Assembly: GCF_030272615.1 (NCBI RefSeq)
Contig: NC_081414.1
Span: 335,589,427 to 335,653,426, forward strand
Direction: 5' to 3'
DNA: 64,000 nucleotides
DNA from: Cryptomeria japonica
Taxonomy: Eukaryota; Streptophyta; Pinopsida; Cupressales; Cupressaceae
In this document: positions 55,446 through 64,000 of the stretch, piece after piece
How positions within the stretch are numbered: position 1 is the stretch's first letter
Layout of the letters: every line of letters starts with the position of its first letter
The notes under the pieces: generated by a model
Told to the model about the DNA's origin: nothing
The model's database searches: none
Seen by the model: the letters and a program-made list of their open reading frames with translations, nothing else
Made by a program: the position numbers and the translations under genes

Positions 55446-56371
55446 TTATTCCTTGACTGAATGATGTGTAGATTGAGTGAGTGTCTTCCTTGATAAAGGA
55501 ATTGAGATAGAATTACTAATGTGTGGACTACGTAGGCCCATATGTGTGTCACCTAAAGAAGCTTGGGCATCCTTGATAACAAAGTCCTGTGAGGAAGCTC
55601 CATTAAAGGTCCATGATGTATTGCCAGAAGGGAAAGGATGTGCAGAACAAGTGGATGTGTGATGAAGGTTTATGATTGTGAAAGAAGTGAAAGTAGGATA
55701 GCATGATGGAAACTTAGGATCGACAAGTATTCTTTTTGACTTGAAATTTTAGAACTTTTGCCCCCAGTTATTTTGATATTAGGGGAGATCAACTCTTTCT
55801 CTTTTTGCTTCATAAGATTTTTATCCTTGACTTTGATTTTTGCAGAGTCCACTAGCTTTTGATTTTGATTTGGACTACAGGGATTTTCTTTATTATTGAC
55901 TTTTAGATTTTTCTGTTCATATCTTGATTTTTCATCCCCAATAAGTAAGGGCTTTTGTGATTCTTGTTGATCCAAGTCTAGGAGAGGAGTGTAAATGGAA
56001 TGAGTGGATGAAAGGGTAAGGCTACAGGATTTCTCAAGAGGGTTGGCGATATGCTCAATAGATTCTTTGTTGGAACCACTCTTAGGATTATTGATATCAA
56101 GAGTTTCTTGCACCACTGGAGGAGATTTGCATTCAGACTTAGTAGCTACAACACTAGGTGGTTCACACCCAATTCCTTGGTCTTGCATACTGCTTATAGA
56201 TTGTTCCTGTTGACTGAATGTCTTAAGAGATAGTGGGATTTGATCAATATGAAAGATATACTCACCACATCCCAGTTCTTTAAACTTGAACTTTTCTTTG
56301 ATCTCTGTTTGTTTGGATGTAGAAGCTTTCAAGGATTCTGGATCCGCATATGCTGAAGATGGAACAACTTC
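55446..56371 (-). pseudogene. Y protease-RT spacer
   Basis: The frame 56332-55670 (220 codons) is open: FKFKELGCGEYIFHIDQIPL, then Ser, Gln, Lys and Asn rich low-complexity protein. In a linked frame it continues through SQDFVIKDAQASLGDTHMGL to HHSVKE at 55450, where it meets the integrase remnant. No enzymatic motif. It is a spacer, not a separate gene. Confidence 0.6.
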
Positions 56372-56893
56372 TCAATTGACTGGTATTGTTATTTCTGATC
56401 TAGGCCGTAGGTTATTGCAATATATGAATGGATTTGGATCCGCTTTGACGGTCACTTCAACTCCATTGTGTGGAAACTTGATACATCGATGATATGTTGA
56501 TGGAATACCACTCATTTCATGAATCCATGGACGTCCTAGCAATATGTTGTATGTGAGATCGAGGTCTAGGACTTGACAAACCACATCTTTTGTAACTGAC
56601 CCAACTTTGAGAGGTAAAGTGATTGTGCCCTTAGATGAGTGCTCTTCATCATCATATGCTTTAATGGTGATTTTGTTTGTAGCATTCACAACTTTTTCAG
56701 AATATCCTAATTGTTTAATAGTGCTCAATGTACAAATGTTTAGACCTGCTCCTCCATCTATCAAGACTTGTTTTATTCGATGTTTGTGTAGGAAGGCTTC
56801 AATGTGTAAAGGTGCATTATGTGGCTGACTTATGGAGGTGTCATCAGCTTCTGTGAATGTAAGGGAGTGTGGAATGGAAAGGTATCCCACCAT
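56372..56893 (-). CDS. Y protease domain, open
   Basis: A 173-codon open frame, part of a larger polyprotein. The active site is VLIDGGAGLNICTL (D-G-G), then NKITIKAYDDEEHSSKGTIT, TLPLKVGSVTKDVVCQVLDL and YNILLGRPWIHEMSGIPSTY, which matches the retropepsin order including the hydrophobic-hydrophobic-G-R-P-W segment common in plant gypsy elements. N-terminally, LTFTEADDTSISQPHNAPLH aligns with Z. It would process gag-pol. This is the best preserved enzyme domain in the window. The Met at 56893 is internal. Confidence 0.75.
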   Translation of the reverse strand: MVGYLSIPHSLTFTEADDTSISQPHNAPLHIEAFLHKHRIKQVLIDGGAGLNICTLSTIKQLGYSEKVVNATNKITIKAYDDEEHSSKGTITLPLKVGSVTKDVVCQVLDLDLTYNILLGRPWIHEMSGIPSTYHRCIKFPHNGVEVTVKADPNPFIYCNNLRPRSEITIPVN

Positions 56894-57025
56894 GGATTGA
56901 AACTAGTCCACATTCAGATCAGTAGGGATGGAAGTGTCTCTCAAAGTTTTGTCAAGAATGGTTTTATGTGCAGGGGATATGCTTAAGAGCTCGAGGATGG
57001 AGATAAGTGTGGGTGTCTTCCCTAA

Positions 57026-59319
57026 CTATTCTACAAGGTCATACTTAGGTTTGGTTGATGAGGAAGCAGTGCTTTTAGCTGGAGCACCTTGCAAGGTGAA
57101 TTTACCTCGATGAGTTGTGACATTACATTCAGAGGTAGGTTCGGAAGAAGATCCAATGCCTTTTAGGACAATCTTGGGTCTTTGGGTAGAATTCTTAGAT
57201 GTTTTGTCCTTGATGATAATGGTAGAGACATAATTGTACATTGAAATATGATTGATAGTTGAATCATAGTTATAAGATGCTCTGGTATAGTTGGTTTGGT
57301 CATCTGTGGCTTTAGCTTTTCCTTTGTCATGTTTTGGGAATGGTTCCTTAAACATCTCATGTTCTTGATTGGATGAGTGTCCCTCGATCTCAATGTCACC
57401 TCTATCAATGAGATCTTGTATGATGATCTTCAATCGATGACAATTTCATGTCTTATGACCCTTTCTCTTATGAAATTCACAATACTCATCATCATTCCAC
57501 CAATTTGGTTTAACCTTTGGCTCATATGGAGGCAAATCTGGAATTGTTATTATTTTGTTTGCCACTAGCTTTTTGAAAACTGACTCTAGTGGTTCTCCCA
57601 ATGGGGTGTACTTCCTTCGTGACTTGGAAGTTGTTTGAGTATTCACTTGATTGTTTGTAGAGCTTGATCTGGAAAAAATGATTTTAGGTCACACTGTATT
57701 GGCATCCACAACACCATCATTGACTGTGTTCTTGTTTTTATTCCAAAATCTTGGCTTGTCTTTGCCTTTATAGTCCTCTTTGTTTTCTTTGAATATTTTG
57801 ATGACTCCTTTTTCAATTAGGACCTTCTTTGTTGCTAAGCCTTTTTCAATAACGTCCTTGAAGGTGGACAAACAAGCTTTTCTTAGGTCATAACCAATGT
57901 CTTTGTTGACATTCTAGGTGAACATCTCTACCATTTGTTTTTGTGGAATTTCACAAGAGCATCTGTTGGCTAGATTCCTCCATCTTTGTAAAAATGATAA
58001 AAAAGATTCTCCATCTTTTTGCTTGGTGTTGCACAAAGTAGTGATTGATATGTCTATCTCTGTGTTGTATGAGAAATGTTGGATAAATGCCCCCATGACC
58101 TAATTCCAGGTGGGAGTTGGGAGAACCATTCCATAGATTGATCACCTAAGCTTTGTGGGAATAATCTCATCAAATATGTCTCTTCTGTTGCTACCTCAAT
58201 GCAAGCTATGAAAAAATGTCTTATATGTGCCTTAGGATCCCCTTTTCCTCTGTACTTATCAAACTTAGGTGTCACAAAGTGTGTAGGAAATGGAGGCATT
58301 GGAATGCTTTTATCAAATGGATAGGGACATATGTCTCTCATTGTGTAAGTTGGCTTCGATGTATTTATGTCCTCCATTTTCTTTTGCAAGTCCTTAATTT
58401 GTTGTTCCAAATTGTTCTTAGGTGGAGACCAACTTCTTGGACCATACCCCATGCTTGAGGCACCGGGTGGAGGAGCAGCATGTTGCATATATGGATGATA
58501 CTAATCATACACATGTTCATATGGAGGAGGTCTATAATGATGCTGTGTATATGGACCACTTGACATAGCATCATGATGAGGAATGGAATATTTGTTTTGT
58601 CCATGTATACCATACTCTACAGGCATGTCATGAGTTTGTTCAAATGTGTTGCCCCCAAATTTGACACGGGGTTTCCTTGTGTCCAAATTTTGAACATGCC
58701 TTTGGATATCCAATTGCTTTGGTGGTTGGTCTTTAGCATTGGTATGTAATTGAGTATATTTTTCTACATAAGACTTCCATAATGGTCTGCGAAGGTGAGT
58801 GTCATATGCCTAACCATGTGTGTATGGGACCTCTAGTTTTTGAAACAAAGATGATGGTGATTCAGGCACAAGATGTGGTCCTCTATTGCCTCCACTATTA
58901 GGCATCCTTTGATCCATGTTGAGGTGAGGTTGTTACAAAGGTCGATTTTCCATTATTTGAGACATGTCAAAATCATGAGGGATCTTGGCTCCACTTTGTG
59001 CCATCACTTGTAAGAAATATTGTCTATCTCTCCTCATTATTTCCTCAACCAATCGATTGAAATAGGGATCCATAATGGATTCTTCCACTTCTACTGAATG
59101 TATGGAAATGTTGCCCATATTGTCATTGTGTGTATCATTGTTGTTAATAGTGTCCATGTTCTCAACATTTGGAATGTTTCTATAGGCATCCATGTCAGGT
59201 AATGTAGTATGATCAGAATTGAAAAATATATCATTGTCATACTCATAGGAACTCATGTTTGTGGACTCTTGAGCCTCTTTAGCTTCTCTCCTAGATTTTT
59301 GGGAACGGGTTTCAACCAT
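57026..59319 (-). pseudogene. Y gag
   Basis: Starts MVETRSQKSRREAKEAQEST at 59319, a typical gypsy gag start, and reads acidic to 58933, ending near AKIPHDFDMSQIM. Stops and shifts follow. The core is at 58488-58054: TYTMRDICPYPFDKSIPMPP, KYRGKGDPKAHIRHFFIACI and SMEWFSQLPPG. Then SFLSFLQRWRNLANRCSCEI (about 58020) precedes the knuckle region: KPNWWNDDEYCEFHKRKGHK, with a stop at the position after Thr, and NCHRLKIIIQDLIDRGDIEI (57646-57370). The knuckle is C-x2-H-x4-H-x4-C. The tail to 57026 is Lys and Ser rich. Confidence 0.8.
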
Positions 59320-61859
59320 GAACTAGGTCTTGACCAAGATGTGTGAGACTAGATGAAAATGGAAAGATATGAAAGACCAAGAGTTGGATGGAATGTAAAT
59401 GAATTTGAAGTGTACTTGCAATGTCCAAAGTGTAAGACCAAGTATGTATGTATTAGAGTAGGTGTGACTTCCAAAGAGATGATAGTTTCTCTTGATGAGG
59501 TAAGTTGACCTTGACTCTAAGTAAGACCAAATGAGACCCAAAGGTGATAGACCTTGATGAGGGACCACTTAGCAAAATGTTGTTGTATGTAATGTGTTGA
59601 CAAAGTATGATGAGGACAAGAAAGTGACCTTTTGACTCAAGTTTAGACAAATGTGGATGTAATGTAAGGTGTAAAGCAATGATGGACTTTGTGAGACCCA
59701 AAGATAGGTTGAATTCTAAAATCTAAAGAGATAGCTTAGGAAGCTCAAGAATTATGAAACTGATTGCTCTTGTTTGTTGGACTCTAAATTTTTCCAATTT
59801 GTGAAGTTGTTTTGTTGTGACCCAATCTGAAATTTTGGTTGTATTTCCGTGACAAGAGGACACAATGTTGATGAAGACTCAATGTTTGCATGTGTTTAGA
59901 CTCAAAATGACTTAAAGAAAAGTGTGTTGTTTGATGTAAAAATGTTTTGTATACACTTGAAGACACAAAAGACACAATGTTTTGATGTTTGATCTTGAAT
60001 GTTTGATTGTTCAAAACAAGACAAGCACAATTCTTATGGTTGGCCAGGACAATAGTTGTTGATCCCACATGAGGCTACGCTATTCAGAGTGGATACTTAG
60101 ATGCTTGACCCCACTAGCTCCACCCTCAGCACTCACTTCTCGGGGCAGCCAAGCATCATTCCCCACGAAAACTCCCTGTGACGAACTTTCTATCTCTACT
60201 AAGAACAGTATGTGTGTGGGTCGCTCTAGAGGTTCGACCTCTTGACCCAACAACTAGAAGGATTTTGGCTTCTAAAACAAAAAGGTGCTAGTAAGGGCAT
60301 CTGCTCGTGTGGCCATACATGTGGCACTTTCAACTCTGTAAATACAGAAGGCTCCCAGCCGGTAAGGGTTATGCCCTACAACTGATCAAATAAATTTGAT
60401 CAAACAGGTTAATGGGGAGACATAGTGTCGGTATGAACTAATCAGCACATGTTACCCATGCCTTTCACCATGGATACAATTATTTATAGTGGTTCGGAAG
60501 AGGTGGGTTTTCCTCGCTACCACTTGGTTCATTCTCTCCTCACTAGTAGTCCTAATGACCACACGGGGAGACAGTCCCTCTAAAGATTAAACAAAAAGAG
60601 CCTATTGCTCAAGACACGAAAGACACTAGTTCAATTTTAGTGCACCAATTGAAGTGTTTGATAATCTATGAAAACAAGGCACACAATAAAGATCAAAAGA
60701 AAATCCTTGTCAAGGTCCTGCAACAAAGATTTGTTAGTAGTTTGGATTGTTTCAAATGATAACCCCTTCTTGCAAGCACACAAGTTAGGTAAATTTTAGA
60801 TCCAAAAGACTTTGTGAAATAGGGGCCTTCAACAATGTGTTTTGTTGACCAATTCAAGGATTTGATTCATCATAAAAAAAGACCACCTGTAAAATTTCAA
60901 GAGATTTCCAGAAATGTAAGAAAATCCAAGATATTTGCTAATTTGCTCCAAAAATTAATTTTTTATGAAAAATCATAAAAAAATTCATATAAAATGCAAA
61001 ATGGATACAAAAAATCTGAAATTTATATTGGTTACTCTTGATGACCTTCCAAAACTGCATAAAACAATTCCTGCAAAATTTCCAAGTAGTTTGTGAGATA
61101 TGAGCAAAATAATGCAAAACCCTAATTTTCAAAGATCCGATTTTTCAGGATATGATTTTGCATAAAATTTAAAATTGCAAAGAACAGATCCTGTGTATAA
61201 TTCTAAGAGATTTCCAAAAATGTAAGAAAATCCGAAAAATTCCATAATTTTCTCTCAAAATTAATTTTTTATGAAAAATCATAAACAATTCATATAAAAT
61301 GCAAAATTGATCCAAAAAATCTGAATTTTTTACTGAGAACCTCTGATAATTTTTCTGACTTGAAAAAAATATTTGATGCCAAAATTCAAAGCCGTTTGTG
61401 AGATCTGATCAAAATAATGAAAAACCCTAATTTTTAAAGATCCGGTTTTTGAGGAAATATTTTGCATCAAAATTAAAATCATAAAGAACAAATCCTGTGT
61501 ATAATTATGAGGAAATAATGTAAAAATATCCAAAAAAATCGCTCATTTTCTCTCAAAATTATTTTTTTATGAAAAATCATAAAAAAATTATAGAAAATGA
61601 AAATGGGCTCCCAAAATTCTGAATTTTGGATTGAGAGCTCTTGATATTGTTTTCAACCTGCCAACAAAATTTTATGCAACAATTCCAAGCTGTTTGTGAG
61701 ATCGGATCAAATCTCTCTAAGATCTTGATTTTGTGTTCAAAACCCTAGCTGCAAAAGGTTATTCTCCAAATTGTTTTACAAAATAGCAATATAGGGTTAG
61801 AAAAACCTACAAAAAACACAGATCTAACAAAAATCCATGTCCCATGGGGTGTGCCAAAA
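59320..61859 (-). other. Y 5' leader and primer-binding site
   Basis: No coding frame supported. The primer site TTTTGGCACACCCCA (minus, 61845-61859) abuts the LTR; I could not name its tRNA. A GC-richer part at 60060-60600 has no open frame. The leader contains the repeats listed at 60886-61730. Confidence 0.65.
60886..61730. repeat. Diverged tandem repeat, 304-bp unit, about 2.8 copies
   Basis: CCTGTAAAAT or CCTGTGTATAATT marks unit starts at 60886, 61190 and 61494, so both full periods are 304. Shared words in each unit: TTTTTTATGAAAAATCATAAA, GTTTGTGAGAT and AAAACCCTAATTTT. Copies differ at perhaps 15-20 percent by eye. Confidence 0.85.
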
Positions 61860-62659
61860 TGTTTATGGTGAAAGTGGATAACAACAATATTGAAAGACTA
61901 AATGAATTCAACTACAAAACCCTAGCCTAACAACAACAAAGATCCACCATAACATATGAAGATTACCTAAGACAATGCAAATCAAATGAAATCACAAAGA
62001 TTATACCATCACATGTCCAATAGGGTTTGTATCTCCATTCTTCCTATCTCCATTGACCTTGCTTGATATATTTTCTCTCAAATTTTATGTGTGCACAAGA
62101 GCTCAACAAAGAATGGAAATGTGGTTGCAAGTAGGCTTGATCACATATGAAAGTTTGAATGTTAGGATGCTTGATTAGCTGATTAGAATGATTAGAATGT
62201 GTAGATTGATAATGAAGGAAGCATCTCCTTATATAGAAGACACTATAAGAAATGGAGGGATAAGATTGAGAGGTGTAAAGGATAAATGGTCGGCTATGAT
62301 TAGAGGGTAGGTAAAGAAAATAAGAAAATAATAAGAGGGTAGGTAGTATATGAATTAAGAGATGAATGGCATGTGTCATAGGTAGAAAAGGTTAATGAAT
62401 TAATTGAATAAATAAAGATTTATTTAATTAATAGAAGAAGTGGGATTAATTAAATAAATAAAAGTATTTATTTAATTTAGAAAAAGGATAATTTAAATAA
62501 ATAAATGTATTTATTTAAATTAGAAATAAGGATAGAAGAGGATAAATGAATTAATTAAATAAATAAAGATTTATTTAATTAATAGAAGAATTAGGCTAAA
62601 AATAATTAAATAAATAAAGATAATTATTTAATTAGACAAGACAATTTTAGGTGTCTACA
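61860..62659 (-). repeat. Y 5' LTR
   Basis: 800 bp. As transcribed it starts TGTAGACACC and ends CACCATAAACA. A TATA box CTATATAAGG lies on the minus strand at 62227-62236. The stretch 62400-62640 is built of ATTAATTAAATAAATAAA-like words. Confidence 0.85.
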
Positions 62660-62721
62660 ACACCAAGCCCCCAGTGGTATTTAGGATCTTACTACTTCAA
62701 CATCAAGATAAAAGGGACATC

Positions 62722-62723
<2 letters not shown>

Positions 62724-62777
<54 letters not shown>
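62724..62777. repeat. GA dinucleotide microsatellite, about 27 units
   Basis: An uninterrupted GA run of 54 bp inside the V-family 3' region; V itself has no such run at the matching place (about 19400). Confidence 0.98.
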
Positions 62778-62780
<3 letters not shown>

Positions 62781-63540
62781 GTGACTACTATCCTAGTAAG
62801 GTTCACTTACTATGAGTCATGAAAAAGAAAAATACCAAAATTGCAAAGCAAAAGGCTTAGTTTGCAAAGTAACTTGAGTATCAAGACATGTTATAGTGTG
62901 TGCAAAAAGTGAAATATTGAGTGAAGTGTATGCCACCACATTAAAGTGATTGCATGTGCCTTACTAGGAGAAATTTCTTTAAGGTAGCATACATGCTTCT
63001 AAAAGACAAGAATGCTACCACAATTATATGCCCCCAAGAAAGAACAAATCAAAGGATAATGGTCACAAAACACATAAGGGTTCTACTAACTCTAGGGTCA
63101 GTGTGCTCTTATGATATATAATGTATATCATGAATTATATTTGCATTGAATTGACCTCATCCCTCAAAGGAAGTAGAACCACAATGGAAGAAGGGCACAT
63201 GTGTCTTTTGAGTCAACATGGGAGAGACCAAAAGAGATCTCAATGTTTTGCATCATCCTCAAGTAGACAACACTAGGGACAACAAATAAAATAATTGAGA
63301 AACAAATAGAGGAATGTTACGAACAAGAAAGAGAGGATAGAGAGAATCTACGACATGAATGGAGCTAATCAAGCAAATCATCCACCTCCCAATCTTGTTG
63401 AATATTGTTTTGAGAAGGTGTACATTATGAAAGAGGAGCAACTTAGAGCATGGTAGATGGAACTACTACAAGTTTGAAACAAGGAACATACTCTAATGAT
63501 GAGTCACTTTCTTTGTTACTCGAAGCTCGGATTAATACTT

Positions 63541-63783
63541 TTAAAAATTGTTTAGATGAATCATTGTCAACATCAACAAGCTCATATTCATCTTGGAATA
63601 ATTAGCATCAACATTGTTAGCATGAACATCATTTTCATCCATTTCTTCATCAAGATTAATAAAAATAAGATCTTTAACATGAATAGAACACGAACCATCA
63701 TCTTTCTTAAGAATCTTTAATCTTGGAGATTTAGGTTGAACTTCCTCCCTAGGGTTAGGCAAAGGCTGGACAAATGGGAACAT
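63541..63783 (-). pseudogene. V-family protease-tail fragment (second copy)
   Basis: An 80-codon frame beginning MFPFVQPLPNPREEVQPKSP, homologous to 20404-20177 in V. It lies downstream of the protease in the polyprotein. The upstream part (63784-64000) is in shifted frames and runs off the window. Confidence 0.55.
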
Positions 63784-64000
63784 GTCAACATTTGGTGTCT
63801 CCTTGAAAAAATAGGTTGAGAAGAAAGTTCACGAGCCTTATCATGATGTCTCTATCAACGTTCTCACACAATGGTTTCTTTCAGTTTTAGCCAAGGTCTA
63901 TGAAGGTTTTGAATAAATTGACATAGGCTTCTTCTCTTGATTTAAAGGAAGAGGAATGGGAGAAGGTTTACTAGGTTGAAAGATAGGAGATGTTGGACGC

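Larger units (their letters stand above)
51673..62659 (-). mobile_element. Y: Tat-like gypsy element with pol deletion and antisense PMD gene
   Basis: On the minus strand: 5' LTR (61860-62659), primer site TTTTGGCACACCCCA (61845-61859), 2.5 kb leader with 304-bp repeats, gag, protease, spacer, integrase C terminus, 3' region with antisense PMD gene, purine tract, and a 3' LTR cut to 241 bp. About 11 kb. RT, both RNases H and most of integrase are missing. Its coding order and sequence are those of Z. It appears to have inserted into a V-family copy that continues from 62660. Confidence 0.8.
62660..64000 (-). mobile_element. Second V-family copy, interior part, runs off the window
   Basis: Colinear with 19355-20700 of V: CCCCAGTGG, TAGGATCTTAC, the phrase GAGTCAACATG, and the reading frame at 63783-63541 (LDEEMDENDVHANNVDANYS against LNFDEEMGENVIHNGN in V). 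The match begins inside the V 3' region, so Y sits inside this copy. The missing part is not found on the left of Y. The copy probably extends past 64000. Confidence 0.7.

Overview
The window looks like intergenic DNA from a large, repeat-rich seed-plant genome. A gymnosperm is my best guess, from the AT-rich background, the very large Ty3/gypsy elements and the many old, methylation-worn retrotransposons; no species-level marker was found. I see no convincing host gene, tRNA, rRNA or CRISPR array. Nearly everything is LTR retrotransposons, several of them nested, plus their satellites and microsatellites.

Layout. 1-591: truncated LTR of family V. 592-about 2300: 3' end of another gypsy-like element and the start of its LTR. 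3348-17199 (minus): element L1, a non-autonomous Copia-like element with gag-like zinc knuckles and an unknown coiled-coil protein but no pol. It is split by a complete Copia element C (plus, 7651-14036, target duplication ACTTT) whose RT/RNase H core is deleted. 18012-25578 (minus): element V, a gag-protease element without reverse transcriptase, flanked by TATAT and abutting a 118-bp AT microsatellite. About 26200-51672 (minus): element Z, a giant Tat/Ogre-like gypsy element with gag, protease, RT, RNase H, a second RNase H and integrase. It also carries an antisense, intron-containing plant mobile domain (PMD) gene between integrase and 3' LTR. Z is split by W (plus, 38207-48356), a non-autonomous relative of V. 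The 5' LTR of W is itself broken by L2, a 5'-truncated relative of L1. 51673-62659 (minus): element Y, a second Tat-like element with gag and protease, an internal pol deletion and its own antisense PMD gene. 62660-64000: the interior of a further V-family copy.

How the parts relate. C could once supply gag, protease, integrase and RT; L1 and L2 share its type of LTR ends, primer-binding site and polypurine tract and probably depended on such a helper. V and W likewise share LTR and primer-binding sequences with each other and lack RT. Z and Y are related autonomous-type elements. The most interesting material is the paired antisense PMD genes with a conserved promoter, the unknown protein shared by L1 and L2, a 66-bp direct repeat around W where 5 bp is expected, and a nested pair (C inside L1) whose LTR divergences contradict their order of insertion. 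All coding regions except a few are broken, mainly by TAG, TAA and TGA codons that C-to-T or G-to-A change would produce.
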